Assembly: GCA_011317545.1 (NCBI GenBank) | Contig: WUJK01000011.1 | Location: 387,501-451,500 of the forward strand | Length of the DNA: 64,000 bases | Reading direction: 5' to 3' | Origin: Coniella vitis | Taxonomy: Eukaryota > Ascomycota > Sordariomycetes > Diaporthales > Schizoparmaceae | Shown here: one piece after another, positions 1 through 11,574 of the stretch | Layout: each line of letters opens with the position of its first letter | How positions within the stretch are numbered: position 1 is the first letter of the stretch | The notes under the pieces: generated by a model | Told to the model about the DNA's origin: nothing | Seen by the model: only the letters and a program-made list of their open reading frames with translations | The model's database searches: none | Program-made: the position numbers and the translations under genes

Positions 1-1
1 T

Positions 2-1520
2 GTCATCTTCGTCTCCCAGTTCATTTCCTCGGTCGCCATGTTCTTCAACAGCCGTTGCGCCTCGGCCTATCACATTGGCTACCCCGTTGTCGCCCGCAGC
101 GTCTTTGGCATGTGGGGTTCCTTCTATGTCGTCGCTGCACGTGCCTGCTTGGCCATCATTTGGTACGGCGTCAACCTGGCCCAGGGGTCTAGTCTCGTCG
201 CGGTCATGCTGCGCTGCGTGTTTGGCCGCCTCTACGTGGACATTCCCAACGCCATTCCGGCCTCAATGGGCATCACCACTGCAGGAATGCTGTCGTTTTT
301 CCTGTTCTGGTGTGTGCACTTTCCCTTCTGTGCGCTGCGCCCGTACCAGCTCAGATGGTTCTTCTGGCTTAAGACTGCCCTCATGGTGCCCGCAATCCTC
401 GGCCTATTCATTTTCTGCATGACCGTGACCGGGGGCAAATTGGGCACCGATTTGGGCGGCGCGTATAGCAGTGAGATCCGGGGGAACAAGGCCTGGTACA
501 TTATCTATGCTATCAATGCCGGCATGGGAAATACCGTAAGTAAATGCTCCACGCAGATCCTGCATGACATTTGTGCTGCCCCAAATGCTCACCTGTGTGC
601 GCCAGGCCACGTTGATCACCAACCAGCCTGACATTGCCCGATGGAGCAAGACAAACACTGGAGCAATGTGGTCTCAGCTGGTTACTAACCCCATCGCCGT
701 GACCCTCTCTGCGACATTTGGCATTTTGGCAACAGCCGCCTTGAACCAGAGCTGGGGTATCAAAACTTGGAATCCCTGGGAGCTTTTGGGCGCAATTCTC
801 GACCACTACTGGACAAATGGCGCAAGGACTCTGGTCTTCCTCTGCGCTTTTTGCTGGATGTTCTCCATTCTGGGCACCAACATCGCCGCAAACATGATCC
901 CCTTCGGGTCGGATCTGACGCTCTTGTTTCCCAGATATTTCACTATTCCACGAGGTCAGTTCATCATCGAATTCCTGGCTTTTGCCATTTGCCCCTGGAA
1001 GATCATGGCCTCCGCCCTCATCTTTGAGACCTTTCTCTCTGGTTACGGACTCTTCATGTCGAGCGTGGTTGCCGTCATGGTTGCCGACTACTGGATTTTG
1101 ACCAAGGGCAACGTCTTCGTTTCGTGGCTCTATGACCCTACCAGCGCCAACAAACACTACTACTACAACAAGGGTTGGAATTTTCAAGCATACGTAGCCT
1201 ACATCTGCGGTATTGCTCTGCCCTTCCCTGGCTTCTGCGGCACACTGGGTGCCAATGTCTCCGCAGCAGCCACTCATCTGGGTGACCTTGGCTGGATCCT
1301 CTCCTTTTGCGTCACATTCACCGTCTATATCGTCCTTTGCAAGATCTGGCCAACGCAGAACCAGAAGCTCGTCAAGGAGATGGGCTATGGTTGGGAGTAT
1401 GCGGTCGGTGACGAATTTGTGGCACCCGATGGCACGGTCATTGTGGAGCGTGACGGTGTCGTCTATGGTGAGGAGGACGCGGTTCAGAATGTCGCCACGC
1501 CCACGGACTACAAGTACTGA
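2..1520 (+). CDS. NCS1-family nucleobase/allantoin-type permease, 5' truncated by window edge
   Basis: This is a plasma-membrane proton symporter of the nucleobase:cation symporter-1 family (uracil, allantoin, uridine or related substrates). The frame is already open at base 2, so the N-terminus lies outside the window. Exons are 2-535 and 606-1520; the 70-bp intron has a GTAAGT donor and joins in phase 0, giving ...GMGNT|ATLITNQPDIARW, which matches the conserved NCS1 segment with an Asn-Gln-Pro-Asp before TM6. Many hydrophobic segments follow, ending with a hydrophilic tail (PTDYKY) typical of fungal Fur-type transporters. The exact substrate cannot be read from the sequence. The family assignment is firm; the choice of the uracil/allantoin branch over thiamine or pyridoxine is inference. 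Confidence 0.88.
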
Positions 1521-3472
1521 TTTGCGAACGAATTGTGTACATAACAGTCCATATCTCTGTTGTCTTGGTGTGGGCTTTTCCCCTCCCCCCCTCTCAGCAG
1601 GGTTTTGACCCTGCACGCACACACGCGCACACAGAAGTTCTCCTCTTATCACTCTGATCAGGCCTGTTTTTGATCGCGTAGATGCATGTGGCGTGATGTA
1701 GGGGCTCTTTATACTGGTGCTTCGTACCGACGCTCACTCCTTCGTACCACATGCCACGCCGTTCAGTCTGCCGTCCGCCGTCCGCCATATATGCTTCCTT
1801 CTAACGGGTTTTCATCAGAGTACAAGGTAGGCTTTCTTCGTAAGTACGAAACGATACTTTATCTACACGTGTGTGAGGTAAGTACCGATAGGTCCTGACT
1901 TGAATGTCAGACCTACCGGGGGTTGAGTGCATATATGTTGGGTGCATTCTGCAGTGTGGCTTCCTGACCGCTGTTGTTTGCTTACCTGTGGTCTGCGTTT
2001 ACAGGCGTATTACTAACGCCGTAGTCAAGATTGTTTCCGCGAGAAGCAATTCTGGCCTTTCTCTTGCCCCGTCTTGCTTTGTAGCGTCTGTTTCCCCTCT
2101 CTGTGAGGGGGGGGGGACCCGAGGTAGGAGGATGGGGCTTTTGCTCTTTTTGCTTCCCATTTTTGCCCTTCTCACCAAAGAGTGGGACCTTGTTCCAAGA
2201 TCTTTCCCTTCTCAACACCAGAGTGTAAGTGGAATCGATTTATTGGTATCTTGAATTATGCGTGCACACGATGCTGTTTGTATCACGCTGCTGCACTCAG
2301 GTTTACCCTCTCAATGTGGCAAGATTGTGGGTTTGAACCGGCTTACAATGAAGTCTCACCACAAAAATGTGGCTCGTCATTTTTTTTGGGGTGGCACCGC
2401 TTGGTTGGGCCAGTCGGTTTCAATCATCGCCATTTATCCCAGAGAACCTGTGTATATAGTGCACGCACCATAGTGGAATAAAGATTTTTTTATTTTTTTT
2501 TTCTTTTTGGATTTTGATCCATCCATCTCTTCTATTCACGGCTTCTGCAAAAACAAGGGGAAAATAGCGATACCGGAAAAAAAAAAACCACCACAACAAT
2601 AGAGGCCGGGTTATAACCCGATATTCCCCAAACCACTCGTGACAAGTGCATGAACCAAGTCAAAAATGCGAAAGAACTTGCATCTACGTTACCTAGCCAA
2701 CCACAAACACGCACAAAACAAAAAAGAGACTTTGGGGGATTTTCCTTTTAATAACGATATGGCCACGGGTTCTAAAAAAAACGAAAAAGGCACAAACCCC
2801 TCATTCGTGCAGAGGAAATTTCCCCGTTTTGGGGCGTTAGCGTGGGGCTGCCTAATTGGTTCATACAACATATGGAAAATCTGTCCCGTCTTTGCGGGGG
2901 GGCTGCGGGGGTCCAAAACTCGCCCAAGGTACTTATGACATGACAAGGCTAAATATGGAAAGGTACCAATGAAACACTTGCAGCCTTGCCGCGAGGCTAA
3001 ACTATATCCGCATGAGTACTATGTACTTGCTCGATTGGCCAACGCTGGTAAACCTCCTCACGACATCACATGAGCATAGGAAATCAGACACCATTTAGTA
3101 ACCCCACTCACTACACATGCACTTGAATGATTAATAAAACATTCTGGTGTTGACTTCGGCTACTGCATAGCTAGAAAGAGATTGAGTAGGGAAAAGGACA
3201 GAATACATCCCAAAGCTCACTGTTCTCCGTCTTTTCCCTCCCTTATATTGCTCTTCTGACTCGCCTCGATTTCCCTCTTTCGCAGACATCCTCACTCTTC
3301 CTCTTCTCACAAACCTACAAAGGTCGTGACTATTCATACTTTGCTCCTGTCACCAAACTCATCAGCTTCGTGCGTTACCCCCGAACAAGCGACTGTTGCA
3401 CACCCCACCGGACGCTTCCTCTTTTCCTTTTCCCCTTTCCCATCCCAAAACGGGGAACCAAGATAAAAGAAC
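1521..3472. other. Intergenic, no gene recognised
   Basis: Nearly 2 kb between the permease and the small secreted gene. It has T- and A-runs (around 2486-2510 and 2578-2588), a G-run near 2107 and several short frames, none with plausible composition or splice structure. The last ~150 bases are pyrimidine-rich, as expected for the 5' region of the next gene. Confidence 0.5.
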
Positions 3473-4154
3473 ATGCGCTTCTCCACAGACCTGAGGCTCG
3501 TGACCATGGCTGTAGCCCTGACTGGGTAAATTGATCTTCTGTTCTCTTCAGACGGATTCTTCGCTATAATCAAAAACTCCCTTACTAACACCTGATCTTT
3601 ACACTGAACAGGATAGCTATGGCTGTTCCCGTCTCCGATATAGGCCAACCCTTGGCCATCAATAACACCATTGATCCTCACATATTTGCCGCCGACCTCA
3701 ATGTGTCGATTACGGCCGACATCACACACCATCTAGAGTCCCGAGGCCTCCCGCCGCGCGATGAAATGCTCTATGTGGCTTGGGATAGTGAGTCTCCTTG
3801 ATGCCTTGAAGAGATGCCTCCCTAATAGCAACATTCTCCTCCCCTTTTAAACCAATCTCTGCAAAAATAACAGGGGTACATCTGCTAAAAGTTCATGGCA
3901 AAGAATACGGAGGTTGGGCTAGAACTTATCAGAATTGCTGGCTCAAACACCAACACATGCCTCGATTGCACCTGAATACTTTAACCACAGGGGGCTATTG
4001 TAGAGACTTTGACCATACGGTATCTTGGGAGCTTTGGTATATCAGCCCATGTATCCCTAAGGAGTTGAAAATCACAGGAGAGAATATGGACGAGGTCATT
4101 CCAAGAATGCGCAAGTGGGTATTAAACGTCTGCGGTTGGAAGCTGGACAAGTGA
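3473..4154 (+). CDS. Small secreted four-cysteine protein, copy A
   Basis: Three exons (3473-3525, 3612-3787, 3874-4154) encode about 169 aa; both introns join in frame (GTAAAT...CAG, GTGAGT...CAG). Residues 1-23 form a signal peptide with an Ala/Val-rich core and a likely cleavage after AMA. The mature part starts with a low-similarity region containing N-glycosylation motifs (INNT, NVS). A C-terminal domain follows with four cysteines in the order NCW, YC, PC, VC, suggesting two disulfides, near the end in MRKWVLNVCGWKLDK. The family is not recognised. A paralogue lies at 9064-9793 on the other strand with the same three-exon structure, intron phases and cysteine spacing, so the gene model is strongly supported. 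A secreted effector or antimicrobial-type role is possible, but nothing in the sequence proves it. Confidence 0.75.
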
Positions 4155-5569
4155 TCTCAAATAGTAGCATCTAAGTCCATGTATTTGTCAAGACTGCTGC
4201 TACTGGCTACTTCCCATAGACATTCACAAACACTCGTGCTGTAGCATGCTGGATACCATGAAGCTTACCTTGGCGACCCGATATTACCCAACTTATTTTC
4301 CATCGTTACCCTGAAATCAATAACTGTCAGCAAAACTCTGAACCACAATCAAAAAGAGCATTAGAAAGGAAAAAATCGACCCCTGTTCCTAAAGGAACAG
4401 GTTTCCCACCCGCCCGGGCTTTCCGGAGTTGTGGTAGGGCAGCCCTGACCCCAGCAGCGTAAGGCGAAGCTTACACCACAGCCCTGCAACATGCAAAGCC
4501 CACGCCTGTTGTGATGCCTTCGTCAGCATGGCTTGGACGATGTGAACTTGTTATAGCACGGTAAGCGGGGAATGACTTAGCGATTTCAGATCAACCATGC
4601 AGCACGGCCAGTGGTGCATGCTTTCTCCCTTCCAAGCTCTCGCACCACTCGAGTTCATAGGAACGTCAGAGCAATATCACCAATATTGCTTCCGTCAAAG
4701 CGCCATAATGGCGCCCTCTGTGCGAATTGGCGTGACGTAATGAAAACCAAGTGTGTGGTTGCCACCAATGATACAGGCTGCTTAACCATGGATTGCAACT
4801 GGCAAATATTGAAGACTTTCCATATGCTCGTTGTTAGACCTCAAAGAACCAGAGCGAATCGTGGTGAGGCGAGTCCATAGAGCTGAGGGAAAAAAGAAAG
4901 ACAATAATGTGGAACACAGTGTCGTATGCGACATGGAAAAGCGAAATCGGATTAAGAGACGCGATGAGATGGGATATTTGCCTGCAAGGAGAATGTCAGC
5001 ACTTATTCGATGAGGTTGCGCTGGCATGGGCAAGTGGGAGACTAAGTCGAAACCTACACCTTGGTCGGCGATATCAAATCTTGGACAGGGAGGTGTGGCG
5101 AGCGGCTGCCGAGGAATAGAAAGATATCGTGAGAATGCTGAAGACTGTAGTCGAAAGATGGATGTTGTAAAAATATCGTAAGAGTGTCGCAAAGTATGTT
5201 GCCGAGAATTGCCGCACATTGAGAATAGCGGTTGGCGAGAGAAGAAATGTAGTGAAGGATAGGCAAAAGAAAGTGTTATCAAAGCATATGAGGACTTGCT
5301 TCTGACTTGGCATCTGTGTGGAATAGAAACAGCAGAAGGGCCCAGAAGGCACCGCGTGGAGGTGCAGAAAGCATTGCCTTCCTCCCTTTCCGGTGCTTCA
5401 CTGGCTCAATAGAGCCGTTGTCGCGGAATAAAGGGACGCACGAACGACAAAAAGAGGCTGATTCGTTTCACCAGCTATTGAGATAGTTCGGTTGAGCTGG
5501 GATCATCGGGGGAGTGAGATGTTTGGGGCAACAACAAAAAAAGGAGCACATGTCAACGGAGGATTGTGG
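4155..5569. other. Intergenic with duplicated block near its right end
   Basis: No convincing gene. Frames at about 4782-5350 on the minus strand are Ser/Phe-rich and lack splice or family support. The right end (5296-5436) holds the duplicated block listed separately, 134-274 bases past the stop of the DHYC gene. Confidence 0.5.
5296..5436 (-). repeat. Tripartite conserved non-coding block, copy 1
   Basis: Three sub-blocks (5296-5318, 5333-5398, 5421-5436) match 15236-15258, 15144-15209 and 15089-15104 in inverse orientation. The first and third are identical (23 and 16 bases) and the middle one differs at 3 of 66 positions, while the spacers differ in length and sequence. Both copies sit downstream of a member of the DHHC-like pair and in the same orientation to it. 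On the gene's strand the middle block contains an ATG opening a 31-codon frame with a hydrophobic core; in the other copy this frame stops after 15 codons, so coding is doubtful. It may be a conserved 3'UTR element, an RNA, or a dispersed repeat. Confidence 0.8.
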
Positions 5570-7179
5570 TTAGGTCGGCGGCGAGGAGGGCGGCGGCGGC
5601 GAGGGTGATGCATGGAGGAGAGCTTGGGGAGGAGGCGCCGGCATTTGCCTGAGACGGCGAGCTCGTGGTCGGCGCCTTAAATACTCTCCGTCTTCGCTCG
5701 AGGAATCGTCCAGCAGCGGATTCCCTGAGACGAAGCGTGGAAGCGTTGTTGGCGGTGGCACCCTTCGCCGGTTGTCCGCGACCCACATCCAAAACTCGTC
5801 GTTCATTGGAAAGTCGGATCTCCAGTCCTTACCGAACCCCCTGTGCATGGGCGACCTCACGAAGGGCAACAGGCAGGTCCAACCTCCAAGAGCCTGGTAG
5901 AAGTTGGCCTTCAGCCCGAGGTCCCAAGGGTTACGGCGTGGTGGATATTGTCGAAGAATCCGTCTTGGACTGCCTGGGACGACTTGGATGGAAAAATAAA
6001 GCATCGATTCCTCCGCATCCAGATCTTTGTGCTCCTTGTGTGTCATGTTCTTCATCACCAGGAACGAGTATTGCATGCATAGATTGCTCAGTGTCACGAG
6101 GAACACAGGGACCGTGGAAAAAAGGGTCATGACACCGTGGTAGACATACGTTTCTCTTCCATCCATAGTGATATGCGCGGCAGAACAGCACAGGACGAAA
6201 AGCGCATCGAGAGTTAAATAAAGCATTGTTAGCAAGTATGGCTTGATTGTGTCCAGGAACACAGCCACACGTAGCCCTGTTGCAAGGTGTGAAAGGTCAG
6301 TCCCAGGTCTTCCGTAAGATTTCCAGCGCCCGCAAGCGCCGTCAGAGAAGACTTCCAGACTCACAAGGACAGTAGTGGTCGTACAGCGGGAGGTGTACAC
6401 GGCATGCTTTACCAGGATCTTTTTGGGCACGGAGCTCGAACTCTGAGCAGTGGAACATGCGGTCTGACATTGGATAGCGTGGGTCCATCTTGCAGTGCCG
6501 CGGGCGTCCACTCTCGTTACTTGGCCAGTACGGGCGAATTCCAGTGACCCAATCGAGGCTCGATTGCATAATCATGCGTTGTCCAATGATCTCCGGTGAG
6601 GCTCTCCACGTTCTCCAGAGCGCGATAGCCCAGGAACAGACCCAAAAGATTCGCACGATTGCGAAGAGGGTCCAGACGGTGTATGCACCGATTTCGTATG
6701 CAGAGAACGCAGGAAAGTAGAAGTTGTTCACCGTTCTCCTTACCCAGAGGGATCTGTCTGTAGACGCGTATCAGCAGGTGGTGTCTTGGCTCTGAACTGG
6801 CGGAAATGTACGAAACAAAAGTGATACGAGTCGTGGACGAGACAAGCCAGTTGGCAAACATGGGTAGGGTGAGCGAGAGAAACAAGAGAAACAAGAAGCA
6901 CAATCAACGGCAAAGGAGCCATAGGCTGAAAATTTACTCACATCCGAGCGCAATGACAACCGAATAAAGAGACGCAACAAAGTAGCAGACTTGGGCCCCG
7001 GGCAGGCTCTAGCCGAATCCCAGGAATTGTAGCACACACAAGCTGATGCGTCCGCAGGTTCCAGTTCGCAGCCTCTTTTTGATTTTGGGGATGCAGGTGT
7101 TCTTGACCCAATTCAAGACAGGCCGGAAGAGGGCGGAAAAAGAGAGAAAAGCAAGGAATGTGGAGAAAAAGGAATCCAT
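5570..7179 (-). CDS. Divergent DHHC-palmitoyltransferase-like membrane protein, DHYC copy
   Basis: Exons read on the minus strand are 7179-7108, 7008-6942, 6757-6365 and 6276-5570, giving about 412 aa. The last two introns are supported by the paralogue at 13503-15074, which has introns at the same places and phases; the first intron (GTCAAG...CTAG) and the start ATG are tentative. Two N-terminal TM segments precede a Cys/His region (HCK, FHCS, ACR) ending in YDHYCPW, where splicing restores the Trp. Two more TM segments follow, then RRNPWDLG, the conserved motif C-terminal of the DHHC core in protein S-acyltransferases. DHYC in place of DHHC also occurs in yeast Akr1. The post-DHHC Cys and Asn of the canonical domain are missing, so activity is uncertain. 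The tail is Arg/Pro/Ser-rich. Confidence 0.72.
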
Positions 7180-7187
7180 CTCGCTTC

Positions 7188-7520
7188 TCAGAAAAGAAAA
7201 CAAGAATGAACTCCGAGAGAAAAAGAGCGGGTAAGAATGTTGTAAAGCTGTTGTTGAATGATGATTGTTGCTTGAATTGGTTGGTGATCCGATGGTTCGC
7301 ACTGGAGAAGAGAAAGAAGAAGATAAAAAGGGGAAAACAGACAAATTGGCGGAGATATGTTGAAATAGCAGAGCAATAAACTCACATTGTTTCTGCTCGG
7401 CATGCACACGGAAGGAGAAGGTGCCAGTATTACTGCCTGTAGTGCTGCCAAGCTCGCCATCAGCGCTTGAGCAGGAAGTAAGACCAGGCAGTCAATCGAT
7501 GCCTTCCTTGGTAGAGCCAT
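7188..7520 (-). CDS. Candidate 82-aa secreted protein
   Basis: Exon 1 (7520-7386, 45 codons) begins with a signal-like segment (MALPRKASIDCLVLLPAQAL) and ends at a GTGAGT donor. A strong polypyrimidine-CAG acceptor opens exon 2 (7301-7188, 37 codons plus stop) in phase 0. The mature product would hold three or four cysteines. The stop lies 8 bases before the tentative start of the DHYC gene on the same strand, so this could instead be the 5' leader or an alternative first exon of that gene. No family was recognised; the evidence is splice-site quality and the signal-like N-terminus only. Confidence 0.32.
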   Translation of the reverse strand: MALPRKASIDCLVLLPAQALMASLAALQAVILAPSPSVCMPSRNNVSLLLCYFNISPPICLFSPFYLLLSLLQCEPSDHQPIQATIIIQQQLYNILTRSFSLGVHSCFLF

Positions 7521-9063
7521 GGTAAATGAGATTCGCAGAATTGGCCCAGCAACAATACTCACTCTGATCAAGCGCCTTCCTGAGCATGAAGTCAAACGTG
7601 GTCTATCACGGCAGTGAGCAATGCAGTTTGTGATGCGGAAGGAAGTACCATGACTGCTGTTTGAGTGCCTCGCAGCGATCGGGCATTTACGGCCTAGCCT
7701 CACGGCAAGGCTGTAAGTGGTAGCGAGTCAGCGCTGTGCAGCTCGCGCAGCAGGGGCCCCTGCTATTAGGCGAGCCAATGAGAGCCTACCAAGGCTGACT
7801 CCAGTGCTGAAGGGGTTATATCGGCGTTATAAAGCCCGAAAAGCGCCTTCCATCCAAACAATACTTATACACTGCACACACCAAGTGCCTAGGTAACCTA
7901 TGTATCCACCTGGTAGGAGCATCAGAGCTTTTTGCTAATCCCTCTGACATGGGGTTGGTTAAAGATGCCTGGCAACTGGAAGGCACTCAGCCGAGATCTT
8001 TGGAAGAATGTGCCAATGGCTGGATGATATCTATGATTTGAACTTGGGCAACTCCAAGAAATGAAAAACTTGTGTATTGCTCTGACCACGGAGCTTTACC
8101 AAGGGGCTTCAGATATCAGCCCTCAAGTTGTGACTGAGCAGCAAAATCGAGCCATCTGTTACAAACTGCACCGGGGTTCGCTTTAACTGGGGAAGGCGCC
8201 TTGCCAGAAGCAAGAGCTCAAGTCCAGCAAGCTATAGAGCAATAAAAAAAATAAGCAGAGGAAGGTGAGAGACCGAAGAAGAGGACCATGCCTTCTGCCC
8301 CCAAATTGCATCCAGCCAAGTACAACTCCTGGGGGTCTGTCAAGGTGCAGCAGAATATGGTAAAGCAGCAAAGGGAAGTATGCAATCAATACCCAAGAAT
8401 GACAGGTATCAGGCCACTCTTGTGGTTTCCCGTTCTTGTATGGATATACTTGGGCACCTCCTGCATCGTGAGTAGCAGGTACCTAGATTTGACCAACCTG
8501 GGTAGTGAAGGAAAGCACACTAGGACTCACTGACCTTCCAAAGTTGCCCAATGACTTCAAGATATTGGGCAGGTGAGCAGGTATTCCTTGACTTGCAACA
8601 ACCTGATACTACTTGAGCAGGCGCTGTGGCTATAGGCAGGTTCGCTTTGTTAGTGTGCCAGACCCCAGACCGTTCCAATATTCTTGATGTTCGAGGACTC
8701 GCTCCATCTCCGCAGGAAGCTGAAGCAGTGGTTTCTTCGGCAAGTAATACAAGCTCGTCTTGCAAAGCACACAAGGCTAGCTGCGTGCCGAGCAGTCGTG
8801 GGACTGAGACACGCTGCTCGAAGAAAATTAAGGTAGTAGATTACTGGCAGGTAATAAACGCAGTGAACAAGAGAGAGGCAGCAGGTCGTTGATGCGAGGC
8901 ATCCTCACAGTCATCACATTTTGACTCAGAGGCATCTGACAAAGTCTATCTTGATGAGTATATGCAAGAACCGTGTTCAAACACGGTTCAGAAAAATCAG
9001 AGTAGGAAAGAAACAGCAAAGGCAAAACAAACAAAACAAGCAAAACGACAAAGCAGAGAGTAT
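7521..9063. other. Intergenic, no gene recognised
   Basis: Only short frames of unconvincing composition. A TATAAA box-like sequence occurs near 7829 and a palindrome at 8968-8989 is listed separately. Confidence 0.45.
8968..8989. other. Perfect 10-bp-stem palindrome downstream of secreted gene copy B
   Basis: GAACCGTGTT and its exact inverse flank a 2-base centre. It lies 75 bases past the stop of the minus-strand gene 9064-9793, so it would fall in the 3'UTR or just beyond. A role in 3'-end formation or protein binding is only a possibility. Confidence 0.5.
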
Positions 9064-9793
9064 CTACTTCCACTCCTTGTAGACATCAATCTCGCAAACC
9101 TCCAATAACCACTTGCGTAATCTCACCGCCGCGCCATGCATATCCTCGTGCGTCTTTTTTACTTCTGTCATCATACATGTCCTGATTATATGCTTCTCGA
9201 TCCACGTCCGTTGGAACTTCTTCTTCTTGCAATAATCTTGCAATGTTAGCGAATCCAAATGCATGCCAATGATGTGGCTGTTTCTATGCCAACAGTTCTT
9301 TCGAGCCTCAGGCCAGCCATTGTCGGCATACTCTGTCCAGCAAGTCAGCATCACAGATCTGGCACAAAAAGGAAAAGGGGGAAAAGATGAAAGAAGAGGC
9401 AAAGAAATGCCTGCGGGGATGACTTACTGTCCCAGGCTGAAGTAAGCTTTTCATTCCACGGGGGATGATTTCTCTTTTCAATATGTGCGGCCTCCTCAAC
9501 CGCCGCCTCCCCACTCGACATGGGATCCCACAGATACAAACTGAGATCCCAGTCGTGCTCAGCGAGCGTCTTGTGCTCAGCTAATGAGACATTCTGGGCC
9601 ACGACCTCAATCGTCGTGTTGCATGCCGGCGCTAAGCCGGCAGTTCCATTGATATGCATGAGTGGGAACGCCATGCTCAGCCTGTTCTGCAGTGTTAGCA
9701 AGATGGAATCTTGAAGATTGGAGCAGGGAATGTGTGAACTTACCCAGCAAAGGCGGCGAGCAGCGTAACTGCGGTGCTCTTATGGCAGCGCAT
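9064..9793 (-). CDS. Small secreted four-cysteine protein, copy B
   Basis: Exons on the minus strand are 9793-9744, 9681-9428 and 9332-9064, about 190 aa. The intron positions and phases equal those of copy A at 3473-4154: the first intron cuts within the signal peptide after a GG pair, the second after Trp-Asp plus one base. The N-terminus MRCHKSTAVTLLAAFAG with following LSMA is a signal peptide. The mature protein has N-glycosylation motifs (NGT, NTT, NVS) and a C-terminal domain with the shared order NGW, NCW, YC, C, RKWLLEVC. Copy B has one additional cysteine in its N-terminal part (PAC) and a Lys-rich stretch after YC. Sequence identity to copy A is low outside the cysteine frame, so the duplication is old. 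The function is unknown. Confidence 0.78.
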
Positions 9794-10663
9794 CTTGTCT
9801 GATTGTGTGTTTTTGGAGCTATAAAGGCTCAGAATTTGTGCTCTACGAGCAAAGTTTGTGCAATATGGAGCGTAAAGCTCAAAATTTGTGTAACGTTGAA
9901 CGTTGAAAATGTTTCTGTCCAGAATTTTGTTGTGAACAGCCAATTGAAAGTTGAAGACTACCGGATTGAAGAAGATTGATTGCCGAAGCTGATGGAGAAA
10001 AAAGAGATGGGGGTGAGGGAGAGAAAAAGAGAGAGAGAACAAGAGTAGGCCGGGGGACATTGGCCTTTATATATTGTTAAATTCATCCCAGGACCAGACC
10101 AAGACGAGCCTTAACCCGTGTATACTAGCCTGTGGAGTATTAGCCTGTAATCTATATTGGTACCGGATTTGGATTGAGGGTAACTGGTTGCGTTGTCAAG
10201 TGGGAACTTCTGACATGAGCTACGGGCCGCATCAAGCGAGATGCATTATGGTGATCATACAACATGTGACCATCACTGCGTTCGACCTCGATCCTAACTA
10301 AACGGACTCAACGCTAATGCGCAATGGAACGAGTCGTTTTCGGCTTTGACCATGCTGTCTAAATCCACACATTTCTGTATAACAGAGCGTCCATCCATGC
10401 CAGTGAAATGCCTCACTGCTCCAATTTTGTACCAGTTGCTCTTGTATCCACACTACGCCATTCTCGAGCGCCCCTTCATGCCATATTCTCTAATCGCGGC
10501 AAGATTGCCCTTCTGGCGAGAGATAAAGATTCGGCTTTGTAAATATCAAGAGTTGTCAGTAATTAAAGCATAACGCCAGAGAACTATACCACCTCGACGA
10601 TACAATGCGTCATGGACGTTGGGGAGGGAGACTTGACATCGGGGTTGGTATAGTTGATACTCT
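9794..10663. other. Intergenic, no gene recognised
   Basis: Upstream region of secreted gene copy B. It contains GA-rich sequence at 10015-10045 and short repeats of the type CTCARAATTTGTG near 9830 and 9875. No coding frame is supported. Confidence 0.45.
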
Positions 10664-11241
10664 CTAGGCGAACGAAGAGAGAAAGCAAACCAAAAAGGAG
10701 GCGAAACTACCAAGGTACACAAAGATATCCATCTTAGCCTCAGGCCGGGCAAACTTGTCCGAGGAGCTAATGGCGATTGTGATAGTTGCAACGCTAAATA
10801 TTTGATCGTGTTACTGGTGGCTGTCTTCGGCGAACGAACCATGACAGTTGACATTGAAATACAGGAAGATGCCACAACCCAAGCAACCAGCAAAGCCTGA
10901 CATCATGAGGTCGTATTCCATCTGGGATGCCATGGTGGTCGCTTGCGGCGATGGCGGCAGAGTCGAATAAGGCTCGGGGGAGAATCGGTGGAATAGCCAC
11001 AGCAGCGTAAGATAAGCAAAGAAACAGGAAATCATGCATAGAATACCCTGCAAGTTGCTAAAGTATTCGTCGTTCTCCGGCTGGTGTTTGTTGTACGTAT
11101 GGTTTTTGGGAGGAAGACGTATGTAACAGACAAACACCCCGAAGCACTGGAAAATACACACAGATCGATCATCGTTTCCATGGATGCTTTCGGGGCCATT
11201 CTGCCACCTGGGTTGACGTATTCACATAACTGGCTCATCAT
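10664..11241 (-). CDS. Tentative small multi-TM membrane protein or its pseudogene
   Basis: A minus-strand frame over about 11150-10811 encodes hydrophobic segments (CFGVFVCYI, GILCMISCFFAYLTLLWLF, MMSGFAGCLGCGIFLYF). A second frame over about 10800-10664 encodes KMDIFVYLGSFASFLVCFL and stops. A model joining ATG 11241 to these needs one intron ending at a good TTTTCCAG acceptor and one of only about 42 bases (GTTCGC...TTTAG), which is shorter than usual. Either this is a real four-TM protein with an atypical intron or a decayed gene with a frameshift. No family was recognised; its position beside the DHHC-like and secreted pairs is notable. Confidence 0.3.
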
Positions 11242-11574
11242 GGTACTGCCTCGTCGTTTCTTCGTTGCTTCTTTAAGTGGGTAATTCGACGAGACTGGCA
11301 GCAGGTGCCCGGGAACCTTAGCCTCCCGCATATAGTTCCGCCTTGCCGTAAGGCTGAGGTGGAGCATGAGTCATGACTCATGCAGATATGAGTACCTAAG
11401 TATCTAGTACCAAAGTACTTATCCTTGTATCGAGCATGCTTTTACATAAGCAGGATCGACCACATGCCCTCGCCGCTACCTTGAACGATAGCGCCGTGTG
11501 AGTCAAGCCCCCGTTGCAACCACCACATTTTTCGGTTCTGGGATGATGTTGTTGATCTCGGCACCCAGCTAGCC

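Noticed and set aside
513..1652. 379-codon minus-strand frame
   Set aside because: Antisense to the NCS1 permease; no motif.
4782..5282. 166-codon minus frame
   Set aside because: Ser/Phe/Pro-rich composition of a pyrimidine-rich strand; it does not extend into the conserved block in frame with copy 2.
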